NCBI GenBank assembly: GCA_013115135.1
Contig: JABANP010000213.1
Coordinates: forward strand, 1-64,000
Length of the DNA stretch: 64,000 nt
Direction: 5' to 3'
Origin: Perkinsus olseni
Taxonomy: Eukaryota; Perkinsozoa; Perkinsida; Perkinsidae
Positions 11,898 through 24,453 of the stretch are shown piece after piece. Numbering within the stretch: the stretch's first letter is position 1; every line of letters starts with the position of its first letter. The translations under genes were made by a program, and so were the position numbers. The notes under the pieces were generated by a model that saw nothing but the letters and a program-made list of their open reading frames with translations, did not search any database and was not told where the DNA came from.

Positions 11898-14800
11898 TTA
11901 CAGGCTGTCCACCAATTCAGTGCTGAAAGCTCGGGGCCGCAGGAACGGGTTCCGAGGGCGAGGCGTACGAGGGGTCAAATGCGTCGAACCCCGGAGTAGT
12001 CCTGGCAGTATTAGCATTACCGCTGTTCAGCGGGGGATCCTCGAGGTCAACTGAGGTCCCTCTCCTTGTCAGGCCCGGCCGTTGGTGACTCCGTACTCTG
12101 GGCTAACCTGAGCCGGGGAAACAACAACAACGTTATGTCGCGGATCCATCATCGCCTCCAGCTCGGAAGCAACACTGCAAGTCAAGTTGAGTTTGGCAGT
12201 AGAATGCTAGCGATTAGGCGGACCCATACTACTCGCTCTTTTCCATCGGCAATGCACTGCCTTTGAATTCAATACCCCAATCAGAGAATGTGCGACCTCT
12301 CGATGACGTGCGAGGACTCCTGTAAGAGAAAGGACTGCTGCCAGGCACGACCGCACGACGTTAAACTTCCAATGCTGATCAGAAGGCACTCTGCCAACGA
12401 AACACGGTAAACTGCTACACGATGACTCCCCTTGTGTGTCGAATGCACCACAAGTCCCCTCGCACTACTACCGGCTAGGGGAGCTGTCCCCGCCACCAGC
12501 AGCCATATGAACTCTCGGGTCGCCTCCTTCAGACCAGTACATCTACCACCACAACTAATCCTCATAGCTGCAGCGAAAGCGCTAGTACTCTAGGGACATC
12601 CCCATCCTCATCACCATCGCCAGCAGCACAGTTCATCTCGGCAAGGTCATACCCCTCGTCCGTCATGGCATCAAGGTTGGTCACCTGACCGTTAATGATA
12701 CCAACAACCAGCGAGAGACGACAACCAGAGGGCCCTCATTACATCAACATCATAGGAGCCGTTATCACCAACTCTCTGCACAATCTTGTCCCAGCATAGG
12801 GAGCTCTCCGTTCCCGCCGGCAGCCACGTAACATCAGACAACGGCCAGGACTTCCTCGCGTTGATCTCGTTCCCTGAGCAAGTGAGATCTCGAGCACTAC
12901 TTATACGTGTCCACCTACCCGTAGTAGCATCCATGAACTCAATAGTGCAGACCAGCTCGAAACTACTAGCCCTCTCGTTACTGCTGGTAATGGTCTTCAT
13001 GCGCCGCAGCCGTCTGAAACATAACACAACTTGACGGTTCGGAGAGATTTGAAGCGATGCCATAGGTCCCCTTCGACAAGCGACAGAGATCACTCTAGTG
13101 CGCCGATGGTAACGAGCGATCACGAAAACCACAGGCCATTGACGGGGCCACCCAACCATGATGAGAGAGGTCGTATGTTCTACTATTGAATCCCTTCGAG
13201 AGACAACGCTGAATCGCAAAATACTGAGGCATTTCTACATTCCAAAGATAAACCACGCGAAGTTCGTCGGAGACCATCCGAGTCTGTAACTACACAACCC
13301 ATCACTACGATGAGTGCCCTCCACTCGAGATGCCGTATGCTGAATGAGTCGTCGCCCGAGGCCGAGGCATCTCCACTGAGTTCCCCGCGGCAAGGGCGGC
13401 AGCGTCCGAGTGTTCACATCAGCATCCGCATGCTTGTACCTGCCGAACACCAGTGGTAACGGGAGAGGCCAACGCGGTGAGATCTGTCGTACTGGTCACT
13501 GAAATGTCGGATCCAATTCTGCCTTCCCATTGTGATGGTGTTCATATTAAAAGCTCTGTTGATGTCAGCCTGATTGAGTCGTCGTCGCGTTGCCGATGGA
13601 CAGGAACGGTTAGACAGTCCGCCTGAAATGAACCCCACTCGAATGCAATCCCACGACCAGAGGGGATATGTGCAATAGTGAGCTCTCCTCAATTTCAAGA
13701 GCGCTCCCGATATCATCTTGTACACGCTAAATTCAGTCCTGGGAGCGCTACAGATATTGAGAAAGTGTCCGTCGAACGGCCGGAGTCTATTTCCGCTGCT
13801 CCGTCATGATGAACTAAAGTGCCCGCCTATTGTCAGAGTTACTACTGTCAGCGCTGGCGCAGGTAAGGTCCGCCATAGAAGCCTCCTGGAGGAAGTTGCC
13901 ATTCGCCCCCTCCAACTCCTCTTCCTCAGTATCCATCATCAATAGCCTGTCGAGCGGTATATACGCGCAGACTTCCACTGGTAAACTCATGAACTCCAAC
14001 GGAATGGAGGTATCGAAGTAATGCACCTCCTGAAGACAAGTAAGATGAGTTGGGCTTGGAGTGGTATGTAAATACCTGTACTGTAGGACAGCTCCATCCG
14101 TCCCCGGCCGAGACATGCTCTACTAGGAATAGACGCATATTAACGTGAAAGAAATGACGATGGAATACCTATGGGTATGTGGCATAGGGCGGGAAGTGGA
14201 GAGATGACAGAAAGGGGCTATTACATTGACGAAGCGGAAGCATAGCCTAAGATGATCATCCGATGCCATACCAGTGTTACCATCATCACTGAGAAGAATT
14301 GCTAGAAACGTCGGAGCGTGACTCGGGGGCTGTACCAAACATGGCCCTATGCATCGAGAGGTCTCTTCATAGCACCCTTGCATGAGGTGCGAGCTAACGA
14401 TACTACACCAGGCTCCATTGCTACCGTCGCGACAAGTTAGATTCTGTTACTTGTTATGAGGGCCCCTATTACTTTGATGAGGTCCCGCTTGATGGTGGTG
14501 GTATCGCCAGTACCCGAGTCGAGAAGGCACAAGCTACATTCCGGGAATCTGAAAATGGACAGCTAGATCGTCTAGTAAAGGCCGCCCTGAGGCCTCCCCT
14601 TACTGTCGAGAGTGAATTTGGCGAAGACAATCCCGGTGAGGGCGGTATGCATAATCATACCCAGAATGGATATAATAGTAACGCCAACATTAGTACCAAA
14701 ACAAAGGGGCTCCTTACCACCATAACCAATAGTGAAGATCGTCTGGACCTGAGTGGAGACGCCGATCAGGAGGAAACGGCCAGCAGGCTCCCTTTCAGTA

Positions 14801-15171
14801 CCACAAAAAAGTAATAATCAGAGAAGCAGTGGACGCTGGAGGCACAGACGTAGTGGGGATCTATCACTTGCAGGCACAAGGCGTATACGAAGATCGCCAC
14901 AACGTACCTGATGGGGGACAGGAGTGCCCGGAGCGAACGAGCGGTGATCATTACACAACGAAGACTGCGAAGAAGAGAGTGCCGTAGTGGAGCCTGATGA
15001 TAGACGGAAAGGTGTCATACAGCCAGTTGAGATACACCTGATGCGAAGAAAAGTCGACAAGATTGACGGGAGAAGAGAATTGGTTGCCTTGGTCCGATTG
15101 GGTATAAGCCGGTGGACGTTGAGCTCTCCCTTATGAGAGATGAGACTTCGTCGTCCACCCTGTATGAACAT
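11898..15171 (-). CDS. Inward-rectifier potassium channel, Kir family (Kir3)
   Basis: This minus-strand paralogue is closest to Kir2. Its exons give FIQGGRRSLISHKGELNVHR, the slide helix YLNWLYDTFPSIIRLHYG, the turret PHYVCASSV, the filter TIGYG (about 14720-14735) followed by GKEPLCFG, and M2 ending TGIVFAKFTL. The cytosolic domain gives LCFRFVN (about 14230), MRLFLVEHVSAGDGW (about 14110), SIPLEFMSLPVEVCAYIPL (about 13960-14020), NTITMGRQNWIRHF (about 13500-13550), FELVCTIEFMDATTG (about 12930), ARKSWPLSDVTWLPAGTE and GSYDVDV. The tail again has TNLDAMTDEGYDLAE, FSDWGIEF and a final LVDSL before the stop at 11898-11900. The start is set at the first ATG of the GGRRS exon. The frame remains open upstream to 15504 and may hold more N-terminal sequence. 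Channels of this fold work as tetramers in a membrane. Confidence 0.87.
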
Positions 15172-16314
15172 CTTCAGATTCTGACGTTGCCAAGAGGACC
15201 TCCCGCCATTGACTCTAAAAGGAAAAATATTAGAAAATGGTCCGACCACACGCGACTCCCTGCGACCTGCTATCTGTTGATCGTTGGTCAGGGTCGATTG
15301 GAGTTGGCTGGGGACCCATCGGACCCGATACGGTGAACCATGATTGGGCAGTGGCAGTGGGCTTGACGGGGGAGTAAGGGTAACTACTCCGCTCCGCTTC
15401 GGGGTCGACAGAATAGCTCCTCCGTGAAGGACGAGACAGCTCCTCGCGCTGGGATACCTGGCCTCCGTTATGAGCAAAGCCAAGCACACCTTTCGGATAC
15501 ACACAGACAGGTTTTGGCCGCAAACTCGTCACGAAACATCAACAGTCTTTTGCTGTATCGCATGTAACTCTCACGGTTCGACCTAGGATTCGCCAACCTC
15601 CGCCATTCGACAGCAAAGTCCTGGTGACCAATAAAAGTTACTGCTTCCTATACGATAGACATTCGTCTAACGTAGTACAGTAACGAATCCCATGCATTAC
15701 CATGATGTTCTTCCGAGGTGATCCACCATTGGGTACCCGATAGGACGGGCTGTACTGCGGCACAGCGCCTAGGCCCGGTCGACGAGCCGTGCTGGTCACT
15801 GACCCTAACGGGAGAGCCTTGAGTTCGCTAGTACGTTGGGAGTATGACAGTACCTCGGTTGTAAACCTGCTGCATTCCTCCATCTTGCGGTAAGTCCTGT
15901 AATAGGGGAAGGCTGGCGTCGGAGAGCTCCCCTCTTGACGTCGTTGTTCCGCTATTGGATGCCTGCCTTTTGTCGTCCGTCATAGTAAAGGCAGATGGAG
16001 CATTGATGATGATCTGCGTCACAACACACGGTTGCTCTGGACACGACGGTCTAGGAGGGAACGAAACTCCACTTTAATCCTGTCATTGCGAGGAATGCTC
16101 AAGATACACGCCACGCACTGCCTCCGGATGGTAAAAAGCGGCATGGGTGGGTTCGAACCTTCGCGGGTTTGATGGTTGCGGGTTTAGGAATTCTAGTCAG
16201 GTGCTCGTCGCTGAATGGCTTGTCCTGGCCCATGTTGGATCTTCCCACAACACTCTCCGCTGACCTTCGCTCCCGAGTCTACGTCCTCTGTATTCAGTTC
16301 CTTATCATTACTGA
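15172..16314. other. Intergenic region between Kir3 and NAA25
   Basis: Two genes diverge from this stretch, so it should contain both promoters. A minus-strand frame stays open from Kir3 up to 15504 and may be the 5' coding part of Kir3. Other open frames (15638-15883 on minus, 16169-16360 on plus) show no recognisable family. Confidence 0.4.
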
Positions 16315-19300
16315 ATGGCCAAAGGGAATCACGACACCCCCTCGGTTACGAGGAAATTGAAGGCTATTTATGAGGCCTTGGATGGGGGCAACAACAAGCA
16401 AGCATTAAAGCTCGCTAATGCCCAACTATCCCTAACACCTGACAATCAAATAATAAAGTACTCCTAGCGCTTTCCTTGGAGCCACCATAGCCGTCCTCCT
16501 TGTCGTCGTCAGGGCCCTAGCATCGGTGGCGTTAGATCGTCTGGGTCGGCACTCTGAGGCGTTGGCCTTATGCGATGAGCTCCTAAAGGAAGGGCCTCCT
16601 ACTGACGATACTCTAATATCAACAATGGCAGTGGTAAAGGAGGGCAGTGGTAGTCACGGAAGGAGTACTGGCGTCCTTGTAGGTGTATCGTGCTAATTCT
16701 TGTTATAAGCCCGTATTGAAAATGTACCAGAAGGCGGTGGGGGCAGAGGATGGCCCGGAGCTCGAGGAAGGTCTTACGACTGTTTACGTCGCGGCCTTGA
16801 GAGTTTCCGACTGGACAGCGGCCCAGCAAGCTGCTATGAGATTGTACTATGAGAGTAGGAAAGGAGAGGGTTGGAAGGGATCTTTCAGGGCAAAGGCAAT
16901 TCCCAGTAAGTCGCAGCAGTTCCTCTGCGGCTACGTACTGGCGGTCCTGCTGTCTCGTCCCAACCCGACAGACCCCGTATTGAGGCTTGCCAAGGCTTCC
17001 TTGAGCAAGGTAGGTCCAGTGTGCTTAGGAGAGGCGTAGGGATGGGGGTGTTGTCGTCAGGTTCTCGCCAATCCGCCTGAGGACACCACCCCTCGTCGAG
17101 AGGCATCCAAGCAGCTCCTCTGGTTGAGTGTTTTGGTGGCTCATGAGGAGTGGGAGGAGGCCATCACTACTGTGGACAAGCTGGGAGCCTTCGCCAGTGA
17201 TGGGCAGAAGTGCAGGCTGCGTGCCGAGATCTACGAGAAGGCTGGTCAGCTGAATGACGCCTTGGCTGCCGTACTTGCAGGTGAGGAGCATGATGGCCCT
17301 CGCGGCTGCTAGAGTCACTCTGCCGTATCAGATCCTGAGCCAGACATGGGTACTATCAGGAAGGCTGTGTCCTTGGCTACCTCTAGTGGTGTTGATAGCA
17401 ACATAACAGTGGTCAGGGAGTGGCTGCAGGAGGCTACCATCGGGGAACGACCACAGTCTGAAAATGATATTCCAGAGTAGTGAGGGTGGCATCATCGCTG
17501 CCTTCGATCAACTGCATCTGTCAGGGACGATAACTCGGTCCGCTATGGCGGTGTGCCCTGCGCGTCCTTGGCCAGGCTAGGGCTCATGCTCCTCTCCGCC
17601 TCGAGTGGTGATACTGACGATCTCGTAGCTGACTTGGAGGGTTACGTGGAGGTATTCTAACGAATCGTGTCGCAATTCTCACCCACCCTCCCCCTCTGCA
17701 GTCCTTCGGTCATACGTCGCCTTGCTACTTCGCCGTCCGACCTTACTTGTCCGCTCTCACCACCGAGCAAGCGGAGGACCTGGGCAGGCGGATGTTGAAA
17801 CTGTCCGAGATGAGCATCAACGGTGGCAGCACCTCCTCCCAGACGGGGAAGCCTTTTCGTCAGCGCATGTTGACTAGGGCTCGCATAGCCTCGGCGTTGG
17901 TGCCCAAGGAGGTACCAGTAGAGCAGTTGCTTGAGTTCGGGAAAAGTTGGGATGAGGAGGAGAGCGAACTGCAGGAGGAAGGCGAGGAATGCTCTATTGG
18001 AAGAATGCTCATCATCTGTGCTATTGTGGTAAGCAGTCCGCCATTGCTGATCATGTGTGACTGGACACCTTCAGGCCCTCATCGGCCGTGGTGAACCGAT
18101 ACCAGCTTTTGCTGTGTGCCGCGCTGCTAGACTACGCCATCCCAATTGTGATCATCTATCAGTATTGGAGATAGTGCTCCTCAAGGGAGGCCTCGGAGTA
18201 ACGGATATTGGCGAAGAGAGGCAGGAGGTAGTATACGGGCTCTGGCGTTCTCCGAGCGGAACGAGCTAGTGATGCTTTCTCCATCAGGCTTTGAGTGATC
18301 TGAAGAACGCCCAGCACCGAACGCTACTTTGGCTCACCGGGAACAAACCTGCGGCAGTGGCCCATGTCCGGGACTTCGACTCGGACATGAGCGACACTGT
18401 TTTACTGACCCTTCAGGAGGGCCTTTGGGGAAGGGTGGAAGAGTACCTCAGAGCTGGGTGCCGGACTGAGTGTAGCAGTGTGATGGGAGGTCCTGGTGGC
18501 GTTGACCAGGACCTTACTCCGATTCATTTCGCGATACCACCTGCCATCCTCGGCCCGAAGGTGGATGGCAGCACAGCCGTGCTGACCTCCTCGCGAACAC
18601 TGGAGGAGCCTCTGACGGCCTTGGGGTCCATTATTGGTACTGAGGACCTGAGCCCTCACCCCCAGGTAGAGCCGAGCGAGGATCTTTCCTCCATGCACCC
18701 GATGAGAAGGCTTGTCATGGAGATGCGACAGAAAGTCGATCTGCCGCCTCTTGAACGGGCCCAGCGGGAGGAGTTCATCGCGTTGGCTGGAGAGAAGCTT
18801 CCTCCCAGTCAACCTGCGGCGGCCTTACCTGCATTGCTTTACCGAGCTGAGAAGAGTCTCATGGCATCCCCTGATGATGATTCGAAGGAGGAAGCGGAGG
18901 ACCTGCTAGAGCAAGTAGCGAAGGAAGTTGATGAGACCTACTTGCAGCAGGGAATGAAGCTCCACAAGGCAGGGGCTGACGACGTGGATTGCCGTAGGGC
19001 TGTAGAGGAGGTCTTCTACTTTGGCGAATTCGTTGCACCTGCCATTCTTGGGCTCGTCATTCGATCGACTTCAACGCTATCGAAGAAGTCCCCCATGCGT
19101 AAACTGGTGAAGCATTTCTCCCATAAGATCCAGGAGATGCTCACGACTTGTTCTAAGAGTCTCGAGTTGAGCCGTCCTGCCCTGAGGCAGATAGCCGCCT
19201 ATGGTCTGGGGAGGGCGGTTGGTGCTGCTGTCTGCGAGGTGGAGGCGTTGAGGACCCGAGCAATGAGAGAGGCAGCCAAGGTGTGCCGGAAGTGGATTAA

Positions 19301-19325
19301 CAGTTTGGCTGAGAGGAAAATGTAG
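16315..19325 (+). CDS. NAA25: NatB N-terminal acetyltransferase auxiliary subunit NAA25 (MDM20 family)
   Basis: NAA25 anchors the NatB catalytic subunit (NAA20) at the ribosome, where NatB acetylates N-terminal Met followed by Asp, Glu, Asn or Gln. The ATG at 16315 starts a TPR-like array. KLKAIYEALDGGNNKQALKL is followed by a spliced exon (DRLGRHSEALALCDELLKEG; PTDDTLISTMAVVYRANSC), then KMYQKAVG and WTAAQQAAMRLYYESRK, the order and spacing of the family N-terminus. Later exons carry SKQLLWLSVLVAHEEWEEA and YEKAGQLNDALAA. The last large exon (18291-19325) is helical and ends ...SLAERKM with TAG at 19323-19325. Introns are about 50 nt (for example one ending in GTCGTCAG near 16520). No frame break was seen. 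SRP72 and NAA15 are related helical-repeat proteins, but the early motif order fits NAA25 better. Confidence 0.85.
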
Positions 19326-19513
19326 AAGCCCGCCCTTACGAAGTCTATTGTTTCTTATAGTGCTGCACTACCTTCACACAGTGTCGTGTTCGATAGTAGT
19401 TCCCGAGGGGAGGGGGTGGTATAGGTGGTGGTAGGCGTAGCGGATGGAGTGATCACCTGCCCCTCTGCGGTGGGGTTGTACTTTTCGGTTACTGACAGAG
19501 TTGACTGTGCTGC

Positions 19514-22500
19514 ATGTCTGATCCTCACCAGCTTGATGAGGGTGCCATGAGTACGGGGATGGAGGAGGGCAGCGACGCTCCCCTGGGAAATGTTGTGGAT
19601 AGTAGTATGAATAATGAGCGTGGAGCTCCCTCAGGACAAGTGGTAGACGGTAGTCAGAATGAGGAAGGTGGAGCTCCTTCAGGGGGAGTGGTGGATGGTA
19701 GTAATGATGAGGAGGGCAATGCCGCTACCCTGGAGAACGTGGTGGATGGTAGTAATAATGAGGAGGGCGGAGCGTCCTCAGAGAAAGCGGTGGATGGTAG
19801 TTATAATGTAGAGGGCGGAGCGGTATCTTCCATACAACCCGATAAGGAGCAAAGCGCGGTAGAGTCGAGTGGCAACTCTTCCTGGAGTGGTTGGGATTAT
19901 CCTAGCGGAGGTGGATCCTGGGGGAGCAATGAGCGGTGGTCTAGCTGGAAAGACGGATCTTGGGATAGTAGTGGGCAGGGAGGGGCCGCGAGGAGTGACG
20001 CCGGTGGGGGCTCTTGGCAGAGTTGGAGGCAAGGGAACGACAAGTGGGAGAGAAACGACTGGTACAGCGATAGCGGAGGGAAGGGCGGCGGAGGTGGGAG
20101 GTACGGTAGGAGGTGGAACAACTCCTGGGGTGGTGCCGGTGGGGGTGATTACCATTCACGGTCGGGCTACAAGAGACCAAGGAATAATGACTACTATCAT
20201 CAGAACAAGCAGCCACGATACGGGAAGGGGAAGGGTGGTTGGGGAGGTCGGAGGGGCTGGGGAGATCGGCAGGATGCTTACGATGAGAATAAGCCTTTGC
20301 CGCAGTACTTCCCCGATAGAAACATATTGAAGACTGATATCATCAAGCATCTTTTCGAGTTCCCCCGCGCTGAGAATCCTGACAGAGATTTTATGAGGAC
20401 CTTGCCGCCGTCTGTGGAGCCCTGTGAGAAATGCAAGGCGGAGCGAAGGCAGTGTATCTGTGAAGTGGCGGACAAGTTAGGCGCTACTTCCCATCCTCGG
20501 GAAGCTGGGTGAGGGTCTCAGTCAGTGTGGATGATGATGGAAGTTTATGGCTTGTTCAGGATATCTGAGGATGTTCAGGAGGCAAAGAGGAAGCTGAACG
20601 AGACAAAGTGCAAGCTTGACGGACTAGACTTGGAGTCGTGGAAGCCTCACACTAGAAGCACACTGGTAGTACTTGGGAATTTAACAGCTCTTCTCGCTCC
20701 GCTAGATTACCTAAGAACGATTTTCGTCGCTTGCCTGTCACGCGATGGTCTCGGGTCTTCTTCGTATCACTCGAGGATGCGCCTCTAAGAGGGAGCCTCC
20801 TATGAGCCCGGCCGCGGCGATATCTGTTGGATGATGCTCAGTTGAGCGATAGCGTTTATTCTCGCCGTCGTTGACGATTCGTGGATGGAGTGGTACTTCT
20901 CGACCTGGTAGTAATACAGGTCACTACGTTTGTGGTACGAGAAGTGCGGGACTACTCCCAGGCAGAGCTGTGTACCAACGCCTGGTGCAAGATGATGGAG
21001 ATGCTAGAGGCCATGCCTCTGGTCCCCAAGGAGGTCTGTAAGGGTGTTGGGAGAGGGAGGAGACGGTGGAGTTGATGGCGATATAAGTACTACGGGGAGG
21101 GCATGGAGCCGGAGTAAGGTTGATCGTCAGGAACCATGCACCTCTGTGAGTGCCCGGGAGGCTTCATATCGGCCACTAACCATCATCTACGTACGAAGCA
21201 TCCTAATATGAAGAACTGGCAGTGGATGGCCATCACTCTCAACCCGTAAGCGCCGTCTCGCGGAGGGGCTGGTGGGGAGGCAATTCTTGGGATAGGTACT
21301 TCGAGGGCAACAGTCTCACTGCTATGATCGATGATGATGCTTTCTATCGAGAGACGTACCTTAAATGGAGTACGGGGGTCGATGACAGCGGCAACATCAT
21401 GGTAGGCCCCTTGTCCTTCCTCTATGCAGTAGGGGTTAGTGACAGTAGTAGCACCGCCTTGGTCTATGCAGTTCGCTTTCATGAGGCTATTCTAGTAGTA
21501 TTCAGGCGTACCGTAATGTCCGAGACCTGGTCGATAGAGCAAAGAGGAAGCAGCAAGTATGCGACATAGTAACAGCAGATGGCTCAGTGGACACTCAGTA
21601 GGGTCGTCGCAGTGCGGCTCTCCTTCCCAAGTAGATCGGTTGCACACAGGTTCGATGCCAACAACCAGGAGCGGATAACGACTCGTTTGCACTTCTCGGA
21701 GCTGGTGGCTGCCCTCGGCCTGCTGCGGACTGGAGGATCCCTGGTTAGTATATACCCCTGGGGGAGGGAAGAACCTCTGCTGTTGCAGGTGTTGAAAATG
21801 TTTACCCTTTTCGAGCCTTCCTCGAAGTCCATTATATGGCTGGTGAGAGCCATGTTCGACCGCTGTATCGTGTGCAAGCCAGAGATGAGCAAACCAGGGA
21901 ACTCCGAGGTACGAAGGCGAGTAGGAGCCCCTTCCCGGCACCACCTGTGCAGGTCTACGTGATTGGCCTGGGCTTCGGCTTTATCCGCTCCGCAGTACTC
22001 AATCGGCTGATGGCCCTGATGGAGGACGACGATCTGTGGTCGGGTATCGAGGCTGGTGATGAGCAGCAGCTGGAGAGGGCGATTGTCCCAGGTAGGAAGG
22101 CCCGCTGTCGGGGTAGTGGTAGGTGGTGCTGACAGACGGGTGGATGTCGGCTGATTTCACTGAGGCCTTCACCAAGTGCTCGGTGTACTTCTCGACGCAG
22201 CAGACTGACTACATCGAGCGCAACCTGCGGCTCTTTGAGAACTTCCCGTTTGAGGAGAAGCAGTTGATCAATGCTAAGGAAGAGGAGGTACACTGGCCCG
22301 TTGGGGGAGGAGGGGGCGACGGAGGTGGCCTGCGTGCTCAGCTATCCGACGGAGTTCATTGAGAAGCTGGACTTGCGGCGTCTGAAGGAGGAGGACAGGA
22401 TCGTCCCTGCGCCGGCGATTCCTCTAGATAAGGGGGGTAACATCAACAGTACCAGGTGGGACGCTGATAGAGGCAGGGCATGGTGGATGGCGGGTGAGCA

Positions 22501-24306
22501 GGTCCTTCCCGACGGGTGGGCGAGGGAACAAGAGCGGTACTCAGTCGTCCAGAGCTGAGTTCCGAAGGTTGTACGACCAGACGCAGACCCGACGGGCTGA
22601 CCTTGCTCGGGAGAAGCCTCATGCTGGCTTCGTACCGACTGATGGCATCGCACCGCCGAGGAGGGGCAATGAGGCAGAGGGACCTGGTATGGAGGAGAGG
22701 TGGCTGGAGGCGTGCTGTTAGCTGTGGTTGGTGGTCAGGAGAGAAGGTGGCGGCACCGGCGATTGGCAGCAATCTGAGCAAAGCACTGCTGGAGAAATCA
22801 GGCTTGACCGGAGAGTGAGGGGAGGGTCGGCGGGGTGGAGGTAACAGTGGACTTCTCAGGGGACTGGAGCATGGCAACCCAGTTATTGAGGTTGAGAATA
22901 GACGTCCGACTGATCGCCGGGGCCTTGGCCATGGCTCGGTGGAAGGGGTGCTGCTAGCGGGCCTATGATGCGGGCGAAGGCACCGATGAAGGTGAGAAGG
23001 TCTTGGCTGACTCGGGGTGATGGTGGTGTCGGATCAGGTGACGAGGGAGTTGGAGAACACTCTTCTTGGCAAGATAAGCAGTGGCGACTACTTGAAGGAG
23101 GCGTGGTGGGTGATGGGGGAAGATTTGTGGAAGAGATGGTATAGCTGGTGCCCTTCAGGTTCACTGAGTGTGGGGTGCCCTTAAAGCCACACGAAGTGAG
23201 GTTGTCCAAGTTTGCTGACTCGGACGTCCTCGACAGAGTCGTGTATCATCGTACCAATGCTGCATGGGAGAGGGAAGAGGGCCGAGTAGAAGTGCCGAGG
23301 CCCAAGGAGGACGACAATGCACTCGAGGAGATAAGGAGGGTGGTGGGCCTTGTGGAGGTCCCTCTGGGAGAGTAGGTCTTCTGTCGCGCTAGTGAATCGG
23401 CTGAGTGCTGTTGCAGGAGTATCCTCGAAATCAACCCGGCGAGCTCCACTGAGTCGGTGGTCGAGTGTGAACGCATCATGCGATGCGAGCTGGGCACGTC
23501 AACCTCGAGTCGGCTGCCGGACAGGCATAAGGAGGTGGTCGCTCTGCTGCCGCCAGAGGCGACATCGGAGACTATTGACACCATCCTAGTGAGGATCTGT
23601 CGAGGTACTGCTCGGAGGCAGCTCGTCTTGGTTACTGTATGCTCCTTTGGTCGTCAGATAGCACGTGTCCCTATCCAGTAGAGTTGACAGAGTACGAGCT
23701 GAAGCATCGCCGAGAGTGGCTGGGCCCTATTATAGCTGCGCTCAACTGCCACCCACGTCGAGCACTCATCATCGGCTTGCCGCAAAGTACACTGCTGACT
23801 CGGTGAGCACTGACGACAGTAAGGGAGCGGGCGAGGAGGAGATGGTTTCCTTGCACAGGTGGTCGGCTGGCATCTTGCAAATACTGTCGTTGGCCTTCTA
23901 TCACACGCAGCTGGTGACACCTAAGAACCCTGTCACCGGGGGAGCATGGATCATCTGCACTCATAGAGGCTACGAGGAGGTCAGCACAGGCTACGTGGTC
24001 ACAGCTGAAGGATTTTCCCCTCTTTCTATCAGAACATACGTGACTCCGTACCCTACAGAGCGTGCCGTCAGTTCCTGCAGTGTCTTTACGACGCGACGAC
24101 TATGACTGAAGCTCGTGGGGGCTTCATCCCCAACGTCCTTCCCTCCTCCCTACTTTACAGAGGAATCTTTCGCTCGCTACATTTGCGACTTCAATAGGGA
24201 GGTCCTCACAGCCGAGTGCAACGAGCTGTGGACAGCAGCAGCCGCCAAGGAGGAGGAAGATGCTCTGGCTGATAGTCAGCAGGAGGGAGAGGAAACGGCG
24301 GTCTAA
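19514..24306 (+). CDS. CMTR2: mRNA cap 2'-O-methyltransferase, CMTR2 type, with Gly/Trp-rich N-terminal extension
   Basis: CMTR2 enzymes methylate the 2'-OH of the second transcribed nucleotide of capped RNA. The first exon (19514 to about 20511) encodes acidic repeats around VVDGS, then a disordered Gly, Ser, Trp, Arg and Tyr-rich region, then a short CEKCKAERRQCIC cluster. It looks like a separate ORF with a stop at 20512, but a consensus donor (GGGTGAGG at about 20509) and a 51-nt intron join it in frame to ISEDVQEAKRKLNETKCKL. Then follow AELCTNAWCKM, the SAM-binding-type motif CECPGGFISATNHH (about 21145), NWQWMAITLNP, DDSGNIMVG, DIVTADGSVDTQ, LHFSELVAALGLLRTGGSLV, FTLFEPSSKSI and KPEMSKPGNSEV, in CMTR2 order. 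A C-terminal degenerate methyltransferase-like half (RWSAGILQILSLAFY) ends at the stop 24304-24306. Many short introns interrupt it. Confidence 0.88.
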
Positions 24307-24427
24307 CTCTACGTTATCATCATTCGTGTTTTACTGTTTCTGTCTAGCACGGAGGCAGTTGAGTTTGTAAGTGTAAGCGCGGGCATGGAAGGACGGACCA
24401 GCACGGCCGCTCGAAATTTCTGATTTT

Positions 24428-24453
24428 CCGGGCGCGCGCTTTTGTCGGCGCGG
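24428..24453 (+). promoter_or_regulatory. GC-rich upstream element of CC1
   Basis: CCGGGCGCGCGCTTTTG followed by TCGGCGCGG lies about 125 bases before the CC1 start codon. Nearly the same string lies about 110 bases before the CC2 start, and an inverted form lies before the DnaJ gene. Similarity across otherwise diverged upstream DNA suggests a functional site, but no factor is known to me. Confidence 0.55.

Noticed and set aside
19778..20350. Pro/Ser-rich minus-strand frames and an alternative Gly-rich plus frame
   Set aside because: They overlap the repetitive first exon of the cap methyltransferase gene and arise from its low-complexity codons.
20513..20788. A separate small gene starting at the ATG run near 20525
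   Set aside because: Most of its start falls inside a consensus 51-nt intron, and the following residues continue the methyltransferase frame.
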